Under the pieces are notes generated by a model, which saw only the letters and a program-made list of their open reading frames with translations, was not told the origin of the DNA and searched no databases. Below are positions 16,292-24,826 of a stretch of 64,000 nt of DNA, piece by piece. The translations under genes and the position numbers were made by a program. Where the stretch lies: positions 62,001-126,000 of the forward strand of contig CAJXLT010000008.1 of the NCBI GenBank assembly GCA_913056365.1, written 5' to 3'. Within the stretch, counting starts at the first letter, position 1, and each line of letters begins with the position of its first letter. This stretch comes from an uncultured Paenibacillaceae bacterium. Its GTDB lineage: Bacteria; Bacillota; Bacilli; Paenibacillales; K13.

Positions 16292-17287
16292 TTATAATTT
16301 CATGTTTGAGCTGTGACCAGGCGATAGCTTGGCTGCCGGATCGATATAAACCTTAGCATTGTTAACGGCAGTCGGTGCCTCTCCGAATCCTACTGCTATC
16401 AGTTTAATCTTACCTGGATAAGTCGTGACATCGCCTGCGGCGAATATGCCCGGTACTGATGTTTCCATGCGGGTATCTACCACTATCGAGCCTTTGTCAA
16501 TTTCGAATCCCCATTCTGCTATCGGTCCCAGTGAGGAGATGAATCCGAAATTCACGATGACAGCGTCGACATCTATCTCTGTGGATTCATGATTCTTCAC
16601 ATTGGTTAAGGTAACTTTGTCAATCTGATCATCGCCATGCAGTGCACTAATCTCAACTGGCGTAATGATTTCGACTTTCGAGTTGTTCAATTGCTCCACA
16701 CTGTGTTCATGCGCACGAAATTTGTCGCGACGATGGACTAGTGTAACCTTCTCGGCAATCGGTTCAAGCATTAAGGCCCAATCGACAGCGGAGTCGCCAC
16801 CACCGGAAATCAATACCTTCTGATCCTTGAACATACTGAGATCATCTACGAAATAATGCAGGTTCGTACCCTCGTATTGCGGAGCTTCCGGGAGATCGAG
16901 CTTGCGCGGCTCGAAAGCGCCAACTCCAGCAGTTATAATAATGGAGCGTGCATAGTGGGTTGCTTTATTCGTTGTAATTTCAAATAACCGTTCCTCCTTC
17001 TTCTCAACCTTGATGACCATTTCTTCCAGACATACCTTTGTTGGGAACAAGCTTAATTGCTTGACAAGACTGTCCACCAATTCCTGCGCCCGTACCTTGG
17101 GGAAGCCTGCCACGTCATAAATATACTTCTCCGGATACAAAGCTGCTAATTGCCCTCCCAGCTGCGGCATGCTCTCTATAACTTTCGCAGAAGCTTGTCT
17201 CATTCCGGCGTAGAATGCTGCGAATATTCCTGCTGGTCCACCGCCGATAATAGCGATTTCCACAATTTCATCCTGGTGCTGCGACAT
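16292..17287 (-). CDS. Ferredoxin/flavodoxin-NADP+ reductase (YumC type)
   Basis: Thioredoxin-reductase-like ferredoxin-NADP+ reductase, shuttling electrons between NADPH and ferredoxin or flavodoxin. The FAD motif GGGPAG lies near residue 15, an NADP-binding GGGDSA near 160 and a second FAD motif FAAGDVTTY near 285. It lacks the CxxC of thioredoxin reductases, as expected for this family, and has the C-terminal extension ending in [13 protein letters not shown] 17287 is chosen because GGAGGTG lies nine bases upstream (331 aa). Bacillus YumC lies beside the NDH-2 gene yumB, as here, but the two are divergent. Confidence 0.9.
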   Translation of the reverse strand: MSQHQDEIVEIAIIGGGPAGIFAAFYAGMRQASAKVIESMPQLGGQLAALYPEKYIYDVAGFPKVRAQELVDSLVKQLSLFPTKVCLEEMVIKVEKKEERLFEITTNKATHYARSIIITAGVGAFEPRKLDLPEAPQYEGTNLHYFVDDLSMFKDQKVLISGGGDSAVDWALMLEPIAEKVTLVHRRDKFRAHEHSVEQLNNSKVEIITPVEISALHGDDQIDKVTLTNVKNHESTEIDVDAVIVNFGFISSLGPIAEWGFEIDKGSIVVDTRMETSVPGIFAAGDVTTYPGKIKLIAVGFGEAPTAVNNAKVYIDPAAKLSPGHSSNMKL

Positions 17288-17404
17288 TGTTCGACACCTC
17301 CGTATCATTTTCAATCCGATACTCATTATATATGTTAGTCAACGGGAAGAAAATAAGATTTTCACGTGAAAAAATGAAGGAATGGTGAATGATTGGAATA
17401 AGAC

Positions 17405-17432
17405 TTGACACGTCTTGATAACTGTGTATGTT
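17405..17432 (+). promoter_or_regulatory. Possible promoter in the divergent interval before the NDH-2 gene
   Basis: TTGACA (17405-17410), 16 bp, TATGTT (17427-17432). It would give a leader of about 190 nt that runs through the Rex box. A nearer promoter is not obvious. Confidence 0.35.
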
Positions 17433-17580
17433 TGTATGTACCATTAGTATGTAGGATTTTTCATAATTTATCATGTCGATACTTGCACTTTTAATGGGAA
17501 CATTATATCATGTCAAGAGGAGAAAACTTGGCCGACAAAAGGCTACGGGTCTGCCCGATTATAGAGAAAATTCGGCTGGA

Positions 17581-17600
17581 TTTGTGTATATTTTCACAAA
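17581..17600 (+). promoter_or_regulatory. Rex operator upstream of the NDH-2 gene
   Basis: The 20-bp sequence is an almost perfect palindrome with arms TTTGTG and CACAAA. Its inner 18 bp matches the Rex consensus TTGTGAAWWWWTTCACAA with a single mismatch (T for A at position 6). It lies 33 bases before the start codon. Rex senses the NADH/NAD+ ratio and represses ndh in Bacillus. Confidence 0.82.
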
Positions 17601-17632
17601 TCAACACCATACACGGATAGGAAGGGATAAGC

Positions 17633-18823
17633 ATGAGCCGCATACCGAGAATCGTGATTTTGGGGGCAGGGTACGGCGGAGTCGTTACCGCCATTCGTCT
17701 GCAGAAGGAATTAAACTACAACGAGGCTGATGTCACGCTTGTCAACAAACACGATTATCATTATATTACGACCCATCTACACATGCCAGCAGCAGGAACA
17801 GATGATCCGAAGAATGCACGAATTAACATCTTAAAGCTAATTGATGAATTTAAGATCGATTTCATTAAAGCAACTGTTCAAGAAATTCGTCCCCAGGAGA
17901 AGAAGGTTATTCTCGACGAAGGAACGCTGTCATACGACTATCTGGTCATTGGACTTGGCGGAGAGCCTGAGACGTTCGGAATACCAGGCATGGTGGAGCA
18001 TGCTATGGCGATTCGCAGCATCAACAGTGTGAACTTTATTCGCGAACATATTGAGTACCAGTTCGCCAAGTACAAGCGTGAACCGCATCGCAAGGATTTG
18101 CTGAACTTCGTTGTCGGCGGCGCCGGCTTCACGGGCATTGAATTCGTAGGTGAATTGGTCAATCGCTTGCCTGAGTTATGTAAGGAGTTTAATGTCGATC
18201 CATCTGATGTTCATATTTATAATGTGGAAGCGGCACCGACGATACTGCCGGGCTTTGATTCCGAACTTGTGGAATACGCTCGAGAGTTGCTCGAAGAGAA
18301 AGGTGTACAATTTAGAATTGGCATTGCAATTAAGGAATGTACAGAGAGTGGTGTCGTATTAGCAGATGGGGAGGAAATTCCATCAGCAACGATCGTCTGG
18401 ACAGGCGGTATTCGCGGCAATCATCTGATTGAAGATGCCGGATTCGAGACGATGCGCGGTCGTGTGAAGGTTGATGAATATTTGCGTGCCCCAGGACATG
18501 ATAATGTGTTCATCATCGGAGACGGCTCCATCTTCATGAATCCAGAAGGACGTCCTTATCCGCCGACAGCACAAATTGCAATGCAGCAAGGTGCGGCAAC
18601 TGCTTCCAACCTTGTCGCATCCATCCGAAGTGCGCAATTGAAGGGCTTCAAACCGTCGATCAAAGGAACGGTAGCTTCATTAGGCCGCGGCGAGGCCATT
18701 GGTGTAGTGGGTAAGTATAAGATGCGAGGATTTGTTGCCTCGCTGATGAAGAAGATCATCGATATGCGGTACTTGTATACGATAGGCGGCATCCCGCTTG
18801 TGCTTCGTAAGACCAAACTATAG
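17633..18823 (+). CDS. Type II NADH dehydrogenase (YumB/Ndh-like)
   Basis: Membrane-attached flavoenzyme that oxidises NADH and reduces menaquinone without pumping protons. The FAD motif GAGYGG is at residues 11-16, the NADH-binding GGAGFTG near 164 and the second FAD site IIGDGSIF near 295. The C-terminus has the amphipathic hydrophobic stretch typical of membrane anchoring (about 365-385). At 396 aa it has the normal length. AGGAAGGG precedes the ATG. A Rex box just upstream fits the known control of ndh by the NADH/NAD+ ratio. A small gene follows after 21 bases. Confidence 0.9.
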   Translation: MSRIPRIVILGAGYGGVVTAIRLQKELNYNEADVTLVNKHDYHYITTHLHMPAAGTDDPKNARINILKLIDEFKIDFIKATVQEIRPQEKKVILDEGTLSYDYLVIGLGGEPETFGIPGMVEHAMAIRSINSVNFIREHIEYQFAKYKREPHRKDLLNFVVGGAGFTGIEFVGELVNRLPELCKEFNVDPSDVHIYNVEAAPTILPGFDSELVEYARELLEEKGVQFRIGIAIKECTESGVVLADGEEIPSATIVWTGGIRGNHLIEDAGFETMRGRVKVDEYLRAPGHDNVFIIGDGSIFMNPEGRPYPPTAQIAMQQGAATASNLVASIRSAQLKGFKPSIKGTVASLGRGEAIGVVGKYKMRGFVASLMKKIIDMRYLYTIGGIPLVLRKTKL

Positions 18824-18844
18824 AGCTGCAAAGGAGGAACGTCC

Positions 18845-19096
18845 ATGCGGCACTGCAGTGTTCAGGTTCGAGGCTTGTTGACACGTGCGGAATTAGATCG
18901 GTACAACGGCTTGATAGAGGTCGGCGGTTACTTGGAGAGCCAGAATCGTCATGATTTGGCTTACACGGTACAGCAGGAGATTGATCTGCTCGTACAACCC
19001 GCGATTGAACGGTTGAAGGAGAAAAGCAGGGAGCGAGACCGGATGACCGAAGCTTACCTGGAATCCAAACAAGCGTCGGATCAGCAAGACGAATAA
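18845..19096 (+). CDS. Hypothetical 83-aa helical protein
   Basis: Not recognised. The 83-aa product is mostly helical and highly charged (Arg/Glu/Asp), with a possible coiled coil over the last 35 residues and no signal peptide. AAAGGAGGAACG lies directly before ATG 18845, and it follows the NDH-2 gene by 21 bases, so it is probably translated from the ndh mRNA. The good ribosome site and codon pattern support a real gene; there is no basis for a function. Confidence 0.6.
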   Translation: MRHCSVQVRGLLTRAELDRYNGLIEVGGYLESQNRHDLAYTVQQEIDLLVQPAIERLKEKSRERDRMTEAYLESKQASDQQDE

Positions 19097-19108
19097 TAAC
19101 TTGTAGAA

Positions 19109-19155
19109 GAAGGAGTTGCACCAGTCAGCAATGACAGGGGCAACTCCTTCTATGT
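19109..19155. terminator. Bidirectional terminator between the ndh operon and hemQ
   Basis: Perfect 11-base arms GAAGGAGTTGC / GCAACTCCTTC at 19109-19119 and 19140-19150, between convergent genes. Confidence 0.75.
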
Positions 19156-19177
19156 GTTCTGTATGGAATTGTGTGCA

Positions 19178-19933
19178 TTATATGGAAAGCATCTGCTTCC
19201 ACTTATCCTCCGTTAGTCGATTCCCGACGAAAAACTCTCCAAATTCTCCGAAACGCGCACTCACTTCATCAAAGCGCATCTCGTACACAAGCTTCTTGAA
19301 TTGAAGCGGATCATCTGCGAACAAGGTAACGCCCCACTCCCAATCATCGAACCCTACCGAACCAGTGATGATTTGCTTGACCTTGCCGGCGTATTGGCGT
19401 CCGATCATACCGTGGCTGCGCATCATCGCCCGGCGATCCTCCATGCTAAGCATATACCAGTTGTCGTTGCCTTCTCTGCGCTTGTTCATCGGGTAGAAGC
19501 ATATATGCTTGGCAGTCGGCAATTGCGGCTTCAAGCGTGCGACGATCTCAGGATTGTCCATAGGGTCGCCGCCAGACTGTGCCATATAGTTGCTTAATTC
19601 TACGACAGAAACATACGAGTAAGCAGGATAAGTGAACGAAGAGAAGGACGTTTTGTTGAACGCGGTTTCGAGCTCATTCAGCTCCTCTAACGTTTCTCTT
19701 AAATGCATAATGACGAAATCAGCTTTCTGACCGACGACACTATATATAGCTGTGCTTCCTTGCTTCTCTGCCTCTGTGGTCGTCCAGCCTTGTATGGCAG
19801 CCCGCAATTCTTCTTCAGCCTGCTGTCTGTCTTCCTGCGAACTCGCACGCCAGGCTGCCCAGTCTATGGAACGAAAATCATGCAGGGCATACCAGCCATC
19901 CAATGTTTGTGCCGCTTCACTCATGGGTCTCAT
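19178..19933 (-). CDS. chdC: Coproheme decarboxylase
   Basis: Also called HemQ: the last enzyme of the coproporphyrin-dependent heme route of Gram-positives, turning coproheme III into heme b by peroxide-dependent decarboxylation of two propionates. The chlorite-dismutase-like fold is recognisable. The catalytic Tyr lies in [10 protein letters not shown] (about residue 145), the proximal heme His in [12 protein letters not shown] (about 173), and the closing segment is [13 protein letters not shown]. At 251 aa it has family length. AAGGAGTGA precedes ATG 19933; ATG 19924 is an alternative start. Links with ctaA and the oxidase genes through the heme supply. Confidence 0.95.
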   Translation of the reverse strand: MRPMSEAAQTLDGWYALHDFRSIDWAAWRASSQEDRQQAEEELRAAIQGWTTTEAEKQGSTAIYSVVGQKADFVIMHLRETLEELNELETAFNKTSFSSFTYPAYSYVSVVELSNYMAQSGGDPMDNPEIVARLKPQLPTAKHICFYPMNKRREGNDNWYMLSMEDRRAMMRSHGMIGRQYAGKVKQIITGSVGFDDWEWGVTLFADDPLQFKKLVYEMRFDEVSARFGEFGEFFVGNRLTEDKWKQMLSI

Positions 19934-20069
19934 TCACTCCTTCTATGTACTTGTACTTATATTGTAGCCGAAAGTCGATAGCAGGAGCAAACCGTTCGGA
20001 GGGACAAGCGTTGTTTTTCGTTCAACAGTGCGCTACTATAGGAAGGAATGATGTGAGGAGGGAATCCAA

Positions 20070-20369
20070 TTGGGAGTCGAACTTATTCAGCTGCCGATCT
20101 TGCTGCTGATTTTCTTTGTGCTTTTATTCGGAATCGGGTTTATCTTGAACATGTTGCTGAAGACGACATATTTGCCCATGTACTTATACGTTGTCATACT
20201 GCTCCCAGTCGTCATCTATTTGCAGTGGGACAGCGGTCAGTCACTAGTAGGGAATCTGTTCGGTTATCACTTCACTGATTATTTGACTGCATTGGCAGGT
20301 CTTATCGGTGCTTGGTTAGGCGGCAAAACAATTCAAACGCTGCGAATCAAAGGATACAAAATGTTCTGA
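20070..20369 (+). CDS. yuiB: YuiB-like small membrane protein
   Basis: A 99-aa protein with three membrane helices (LLLIFFVLLFGIGFILNMLL at the start) ending in KGYKMF. It resembles YuiB of Bacillus, which lies near yumB/yumC in that genome, so both sequence and place fit. The start is TTG 20070 with GAGGAGGG nine bases upstream. It is followed after 66 bases by an alpha/beta hydrolase gene. No biochemical role is known. Confidence 0.7.
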   Translation: MGVELIQLPILLLIFFVLLFGIGFILNMLLKTTYLPMYLYVVILLPVVIYLQWDSGQSLVGNLFGYHFTDYLTALAGLIGAWLGGKTIQTLRIKGYKMF

Positions 20370-20435
20370 CCATAAAATCGAGGCTACGCGGAGATACTAG
20401 GCTCATTATCGTCAATCCACAAGGAGGCGTGACAG

Positions 20436-21317
20436 ATGCCAATGATTTCCGTGAACGGTGTTGCATTGCATGTTCATCAACAAGGCAAGAACTTGGAGCC
20501 GGCCATTGTATTCATTCACCCGCCGCTGCTCAATTCGGAAAACTTCAACTACCAGATGGCTTCGTTGTCTGACGAGTTTCGAACGATCGCACTTGATTTG
20601 CGTGGTCATGGCTACAGTGGAAGCAGTGAGCAACGATTCAGCTATGCGCTGCTTGCGGAAGATATCAAGCAGTTGCTAGACAAGCTTGATATTGGGAAGG
20701 CATACTTGTGCGGCTATTCGACTGGTGCTACGGTTGCTATCGAAGCTATGCTCGCCTATCCCGAACGATATTACGGCGGCATCTTAGTCAGTGGGATGGC
20801 CGAAGTAGACGATTGGGTGAATAAATCGCGTATTCGACTCGCGACACTGCTCGCGAATCAAGCAACACGTGGACTGTTAACGTGGGCGATCACATATGGT
20901 AACAGCGATATGAACATCACATACAACAATTTGCTCAAGGGTGCCTCGCATACAGATACACGGTCGATGCGCGAGTATTACCGGACAAGCTTGATCCATA
21001 AGTGTATACAGAGGGCTTCCCGTCTAGAACTGCCACAGCTGTTAGTGTACGGCGAGAAGGACAAGCTGTTCCGCAGTTACGGCCAGCAGTTGCATCAGAC
21101 ATTGCCTGACAGTCACCTGTTCTTCATCAAGAACAGCCCGCATCAATTGCCGACGAAGGCACCTCGTAAGCTCAATGCGCTGATTCGCCACTGGATTCAC
21201 CTGCGTCAAGCGGATTGGCGGGATCAACGCACGCTGAACAGAGAGGAAGCATCCAAGGAAATGGGTGACGAGCTCTGGCAGCGGGTGCAACGTGAACAAG
21301 AGGAGCAATATTTGTAA
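20436..21317 (+). CDS. Alpha/beta-fold hydrolase
   Basis: Cytoplasmic serine hydrolase. The nucleophile elbow is GYSTG (Ser about residue 94), the oxyanion segment is FIHPPLL (about 26), the acidic residue sits in YGEKDKLF (about 209) and the catalytic His in NSPHQLP (about 237). A helical cap lies between. The last 40 residues are a charged, probably extended tail (EEASKEMGDELWQRVQREQEEQ). AAGGAGGCG precedes the start. Substrate unknown; esterase, lactonase and haloperoxidase-like activities are all possible. No partner genes help. Confidence 0.85.
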   Translation: MPMISVNGVALHVHQQGKNLEPAIVFIHPPLLNSENFNYQMASLSDEFRTIALDLRGHGYSGSSEQRFSYALLAEDIKQLLDKLDIGKAYLCGYSTGATVAIEAMLAYPERYYGGILVSGMAEVDDWVNKSRIRLATLLANQATRGLLTWAITYGNSDMNITYNNLLKGASHTDTRSMREYYRTSLIHKCIQRASRLELPQLLVYGEKDKLFRSYGQQLHQTLPDSHLFFIKNSPHQLPTKAPRKLNALIRHWIHLRQADWRDQRTLNREEASKEMGDELWQRVQREQEEQYL

Positions 21318-21338
21318 GGACGAATAGCCTGTTCGTAT

Positions 21339-21347
21339 GGTAGAATG
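21339..21347 (+). promoter_or_regulatory. Extended -10 element of dnaB
   Basis: TGGTAGAAT reads as an extended -10, 34 bases before the dnaB start. No clear -35 hexamer. Confidence 0.4.
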
Positions 21348-21380
21348 AAGGTAAAGTTTTTTGCCGAATGGTGTTGAACG

Positions 21381-22871
21381 ATGAAACTAACGAATGGACT
21401 TGATTTTACAGAGCATCACCGCTTTATTGTCTTTCGCGATTTCTCAATTGGTGCTATGGACGAGACTGTCCTGCAACTGTTATACCAGCCCATGATCGGT
21501 TCTGGCGCTGTCAGCTTGTATCGCCTGCTGCACAGGCAGCTGCCTGCCGACCGCGTGGGCTATTCGCATTGGGAAGCGCAACGCAAACTGTTCCTGCTCA
21601 TGCACATGGAACCGAGTGACAAAGGGAGGCGGCAGCTTGCAGATGGCGCTTCGCGGTTAGAAGCAGTAGGTTTGATGCAGACGAGGCGCATGTATATGGC
21701 GGATCGTGATGAATTCGTCTACGTGTATTCGCTTCAGGCTCCTTTGTCGCCGTATGAATTTTTCCGTAATCAACATCTAGCTCTGCTGTTGCAGGACAAG
21801 GTAGGCAAGCAGATGCTGCTGTCTGTCCGAAGTGAGCTGTGTGCGCCTGAACCGCCTGAGCTCAGCAGCTCGAAGCTTGAGGAGGCAGAGGACTTGACCG
21901 TTCCCTTCTATGAGTGGTTCGAGCTGAACCTGCAGGCGGAAGAACCGGACCTAACACCAGCGCCGGCTGCCGCGGCGAAGCAGCAGGAACAAGCTTTCTC
22001 TACAGGTGAATACCGTTATGCGGATATTATCATGCGCTTCCCGCGCGATTCTAGCAACCGACCGTTCGTCGAGCGGCTGGAGCATCGATCCAAGGAATTG
22101 ACGGCTGTTAACTTCATCGCAAGGAAATACAAGCTGTCATTGCCGGATACGTGTCGGCTGTTGGATGAAGACGGCATATTCTCGTCAGCAGGAGAACTGC
22201 AGACAGAAGCGCTGCAAGCTAAAGCCAACAGCTATTATCGGCAAACAGTCAAGCGAGGACAAGAACGGGAGCGCGTACTGCAGCGGATGGAAGAGCGGCG
22301 TGATGCGCAACAACAAGCTTCGACTGACCTTGCTCCGGCGGAGAAGGACGTGGACGAATCTTACTATCTAGAGGTTCCAGAGCTGCTTCGCGATCAATGC
22401 AGCATTAGCCAATACAATCATATGCTACGCAATTCTCCGCATACTGAAGTGTTGGAACGATTTTTCCCTGGCACAGTGCCCAGCCATGTACTGAATATGT
22501 TCGATATGGTCGATCGTAATTACAAGCTGCAAGAAGAGGTCATTAACGTCCTCATTCATTACTTGAAGACAGAGCAGCTGTCATGGAATAAGCCGTTCAT
22601 TGATTCGATTGCAGCGGACTGGCTTGGCAAGCAAATCGATTCATACGAGAAGGCCGTCATGCATTTGCGTAGCCGCCATAAGGCCGGTGATAACAAGTCT
22701 ACTGGCAATGGGAGAGGTGGCAGCGCACGCAAGCGATTCGGTGGTAACGCTCAACAGAAGCCTAAGATTCCAATAATTCAGCATGAAACAACAGGGCAAG
22801 GACCTGAGGTGTCTGATGAAGAATTGGAACGAATACTGGAGAAGGTTCGCAAGCGGAGAACCGAATCGTAA
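21381..22871 (+). CDS. dnaB: Helicase-loading/replication initiation protein DnaB (Gram-positive type)
   Basis: Gram-positive DnaB, not the E. coli helicase: it binds membrane and ssDNA and, with DnaD and DnaI, loads the replicative helicase at oriC and at restarted forks. The N-terminal winged-helix half (FRDFSIGAMDETVLQLLYQPMIG) and the C-terminal DnaD-like domain (FPGTVPSHVLNMFD...NVLIHYLKTEQLSWNKPFID) are both present, and a Gln/Glu-rich linker separates them. The tail is basic and low-complexity. At 496 aa it is close to the family norm. dnaI starts 36 bases after it, the conserved order in Bacillus, so the pair is one operon. Confidence 0.92.
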   Translation: MKLTNGLDFTEHHRFIVFRDFSIGAMDETVLQLLYQPMIGSGAVSLYRLLHRQLPADRVGYSHWEAQRKLFLLMHMEPSDKGRRQLADGASRLEAVGLMQTRRMYMADRDEFVYVYSLQAPLSPYEFFRNQHLALLLQDKVGKQMLLSVRSELCAPEPPELSSSKLEEAEDLTVPFYEWFELNLQAEEPDLTPAPAAAAKQQEQAFSTGEYRYADIIMRFPRDSSNRPFVERLEHRSKELTAVNFIARKYKLSLPDTCRLLDEDGIFSSAGELQTEALQAKANSYYRQTVKRGQERERVLQRMEERRDAQQQASTDLAPAEKDVDESYYLEVPELLRDQCSISQYNHMLRNSPHTEVLERFFPGTVPSHVLNMFDMVDRNYKLQEEVINVLIHYLKTEQLSWNKPFIDSIAADWLGKQIDSYEKAVMHLRSRHKAGDNKSTGNGRGGSARKRFGGNAQQKPKIPIIQHETTGQGPEVSDEELERILEKVRKRRTES

Positions 22872-22907
22872 TCGGACCTGCGGCGTCCGGGGAAAGGGGA
22901 AGATGAG

Positions 22908-23882
22908 ATGGAATCTTTATCCGATGTGATGAAGTCTCTGCCGATTGGCGAGATGCTCAAACAGTCAGAGAAGCAAAAGCAGGCACTGCTGAACGACCCG
23001 CTTGTGAAGAAGTGGCGTATTCGCTATCCGGAGCTGCAGGACGGGCATTTCACCCTTTACTTGAATCGCTTATATCAGTATGTCAAGGAATACAAGAATT
23101 GTTCAGCTTGTCCGGGGCTTGATGCGTGTCCGAACGATATGCAAGGTCATTACACGAAGCTTGAGGTAGAGCAGATGAATGGTGAACCGCAAATTATCGA
23201 TCGAAAGGTTTCCTGTAAGAAGTGGAACAGCAAGCTCCAGGATGACGCTATGCGCAAGCGTATTCGCAGCTTCTATATTGACGAAGGGGCACTTGCCCGC
23301 GGCTATCAGATTGAGGAAATGATGACCATCGATCGCAAGCGGATAAAAGCAGTCGTACAGATCGAAGATTATTTGCACGAGACTAGGGAACAGGGATTGC
23401 CGACTCGCGGCCTGTACTTGGCCGGAGCGCTCGGCACTGGCAAGACGTACTTAATGTGTTACCTGCTGCATGAGCTGGCTGGAGCAGGGTACAGCGGTGC
23501 GATTGTGTATATGCCGGATTTCATCGAGGATGTGAAGTCGATGATACAAGAGCCCGGCAAGTTGAAGGAAACAATCGAGATGCTCAAGGAGACTGATTTG
23601 CTCGTGTTTGATGATATTGGCGCTGAGCAACTGACACCTTGGGTACGCGATCATGTCGTTGCCACGATCCTGAATTATCGCATGAATCGCAAGCCGACCT
23701 TCTATACATCTAATTATGATCTGAATGCGATGGAGAAGCACTTCAGCTTCACGAATAAGGACGGCGAAGAAGAGCACAAGGGGCAGCGGCTGATGGACCG
23801 CATTCGACACTTTGTCGACGTAGTCACGGTCGAAGGCTACAACAAGCGAGCGGTCAAGAATGACGCAGCCTCGAATAAGTAA
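22908..23882 (+). CDS. dnaI: Helicase loader DnaI
   Basis: AAA+ ATPase that loads the hexameric replicative helicase onto DNA with DnaB and DnaD. The N-terminal domain has the zinc-binding cysteines (CSACPGLDACPNDMQGH, about residues 66-82). The AAA+ domain has Walker A GALGTGKTY (about 175-183) and Walker B LLVFDDIGAE (about 232). Sensor and arginine-finger segments RMNRKPTFYTSNY and RLMDRIRHF follow. At 324 aa it has the family length. A long hairpin closes the dnaB-dnaI operon. Confidence 0.95.
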   Translation: MESLSDVMKSLPIGEMLKQSEKQKQALLNDPLVKKWRIRYPELQDGHFTLYLNRLYQYVKEYKNCSACPGLDACPNDMQGHYTKLEVEQMNGEPQIIDRKVSCKKWNSKLQDDAMRKRIRSFYIDEGALARGYQIEEMMTIDRKRIKAVVQIEDYLHETREQGLPTRGLYLAGALGTGKTYLMCYLLHELAGAGYSGAIVYMPDFIEDVKSMIQEPGKLKETIEMLKETDLLVFDDIGAEQLTPWVRDHVVATILNYRMNRKPTFYTSNYDLNAMEKHFSFTNKDGEEEHKGQRLMDRIRHFVDVVTVEGYNKRAVKNDAASNK

Positions 23883-23897
23883 GAGGATACACACAAA

Positions 23898-23945
23898 AGA
23901 GGCTGTCCCGAACCACATATGTGGCAGGACAGCCTCTACTTGTTG
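23898..23945. terminator. Bidirectional terminator after dnaI
   Basis: Outer arms GAGGCTGTCC / GGACAGCCTC (23899-23908, 23927-23936), with an inner palindrome CCACATATGTGG (23913-23924). It serves dnaI and the convergent small membrane protein gene. Confidence 0.75.
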
Positions 23946-23955
23946 TCTTGACAAA

Positions 23956-24102
23956 TTAGCTCATCAAAAAGCTGATGACAGCTGCGGCCGTGGAAACGAC
24001 CAGCATGATGCCGAAGGTTACGCCAAATCCGACGCCGACATCCATGAAATCGTTGCGCGGCTCTTCGTTCACATGTGCTTCCGGATGATTGACTTCACTC
24101 AC
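23956..24102 (-). CDS. 48-aa single-helix membrane protein (YqzM-like)
   Basis: Small protein of 48 aa: a short polar N-terminus (MSEVNHPEAHVNEEPRNDF) then one membrane helix with glycine spacing (GVGFGVTFGIMLVVSTAAAVISFLM). The GTG start has GGAGGG upstream and a good promoter (24153-24182) before it, and the gene ends at the shared terminator with dnaI. The pattern of acidic residues followed by GFxxxFG recalls the YqzM family of Bacillus, but the match is from memory and short, so the name is tentative. Confidence 0.6.
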   Translation of the reverse strand: MSEVNHPEAHVNEEPRNDFMDVGVGFGVTFGIMLVVSTAAAVISFLMS

Positions 24103-24152
24103 GGTCTTACCCTCCTTGCGACAAACGCTCTTCCTTAAGGATACTACATGTT

Positions 24153-24182
24153 AGTATACCCAACGTATGGATTGCTTGTAAA
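24153..24182 (-). promoter_or_regulatory. Promoter of the 48-aa membrane protein gene
   Basis: On the minus strand: TTTACA (24177-24182), 18 bp, TATACT (24153-24158). Confidence 0.6.
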
Positions 24183-24251
24183 GGCGCGAAAGTGACAATT
24201 CTGGGAAAAGACGAATTGCTGCGTTGCATATATGTTTTTTTGGACGCGTTG

Positions 24252-24260
24252 TGGTATACT
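24252..24260 (+). promoter_or_regulatory. Extended -10 promoter of trxA
   Basis: TGGTATACT, an extended -10 hexamer 50 bases before the trxA start. No good -35 at the right distance. Confidence 0.45.
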
Positions 24261-24309
24261 TTACTTGTTGACTTTTCATTACTGTGCACAAGTTAGGAGG
24301 ATGCAGCAA

Positions 24310-24627
24310 ATGGCAATTGTGAACGTGTCCGATCAATCCTTTAAGAATGAAGTGGAGGAAACAGGAACCGTCTTGGTTGATTTCTGGGCTCCATGGTGCG
24401 GTCCGTGCAAGATGATTGCTCCTATTCTAGAGGATCTGGATAAAGAAGTTGGCGAGCAGCTGAAAATCGCAAAGGTGAATGTCGATGACAATCCGGAATC
24501 GGCGTCCCGCTTCGGTGTCATGAGTATTCCGACATTGATCGTCTTCAAGGACGGACAGCCTGTTGACAAGATCGTAGGCTTCCAATCCAAGGATGCGCTG
24601 AAGAATGTTGTAACTCGTCACATCTAA
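24310..24627 (+). CDS. trxA: Thioredoxin
   Basis: Cytoplasmic dithiol oxidoreductase of 105 aa. The active site is WCGPC (Cys30, Cys33), the cis-proline is in MSIPTL and the family block FGVMSIPTLIVFKDG is complete. ATG 24310 is set by AGGAGG nine bases upstream; the frame is open further back through the promoter. Single gene with its own terminator. Confidence 0.97.
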   Translation: MAIVNVSDQSFKNEVEETGTVLVDFWAPWCGPCKMIAPILEDLDKEVGEQLKIAKVNVDDNPESASRFGVMSIPTLIVFKDGQPVDKIVGFQSKDALKNVVTRHI

Positions 24628-24650
24628 GTAGCAAGAATTAGATATTCTGT

Positions 24651-24669
24651 ACATGACCGCCGGTCATGT
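24651..24669. repeat. 19-bp perfect palindrome after trxA
   Basis: ACATGACCG, a single C, then CGGTCATGT: perfect nine-base arms. The arms resemble TetR-family operator half-sites. No regulator gene is next to it. Confidence 0.6.
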
Positions 24670-24689
24670 CGCCATAACTGAAAGTAAAC

Positions 24690-24735
24690 GCCCCTATGCA
24701 TATATGTCTGCTACAGACTTGCATAGGGGCTTTTA
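24690..24735 (+). terminator. Rho-independent terminator after trxA
   Basis: Perfect 11-base arms GCCCCTATGCA / TGCATAGGGGC with TTTTAT tail; a smaller GTCTG/CAGAC stem lies within the loop. Confidence 0.88.
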
Positions 24736-24826
24736 TCTGTGCAGAACGGAGCGAAGTACAGACATAACTCACCACACACGGAATATGCGCAATATGATAC
24801 AATGAGGATTTGAGAGGGGGATCGTT

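Noticed and set aside
24736-24826. LexA box before uvrC
   Set aside because: No GAAC-N4-GTTC core is present.
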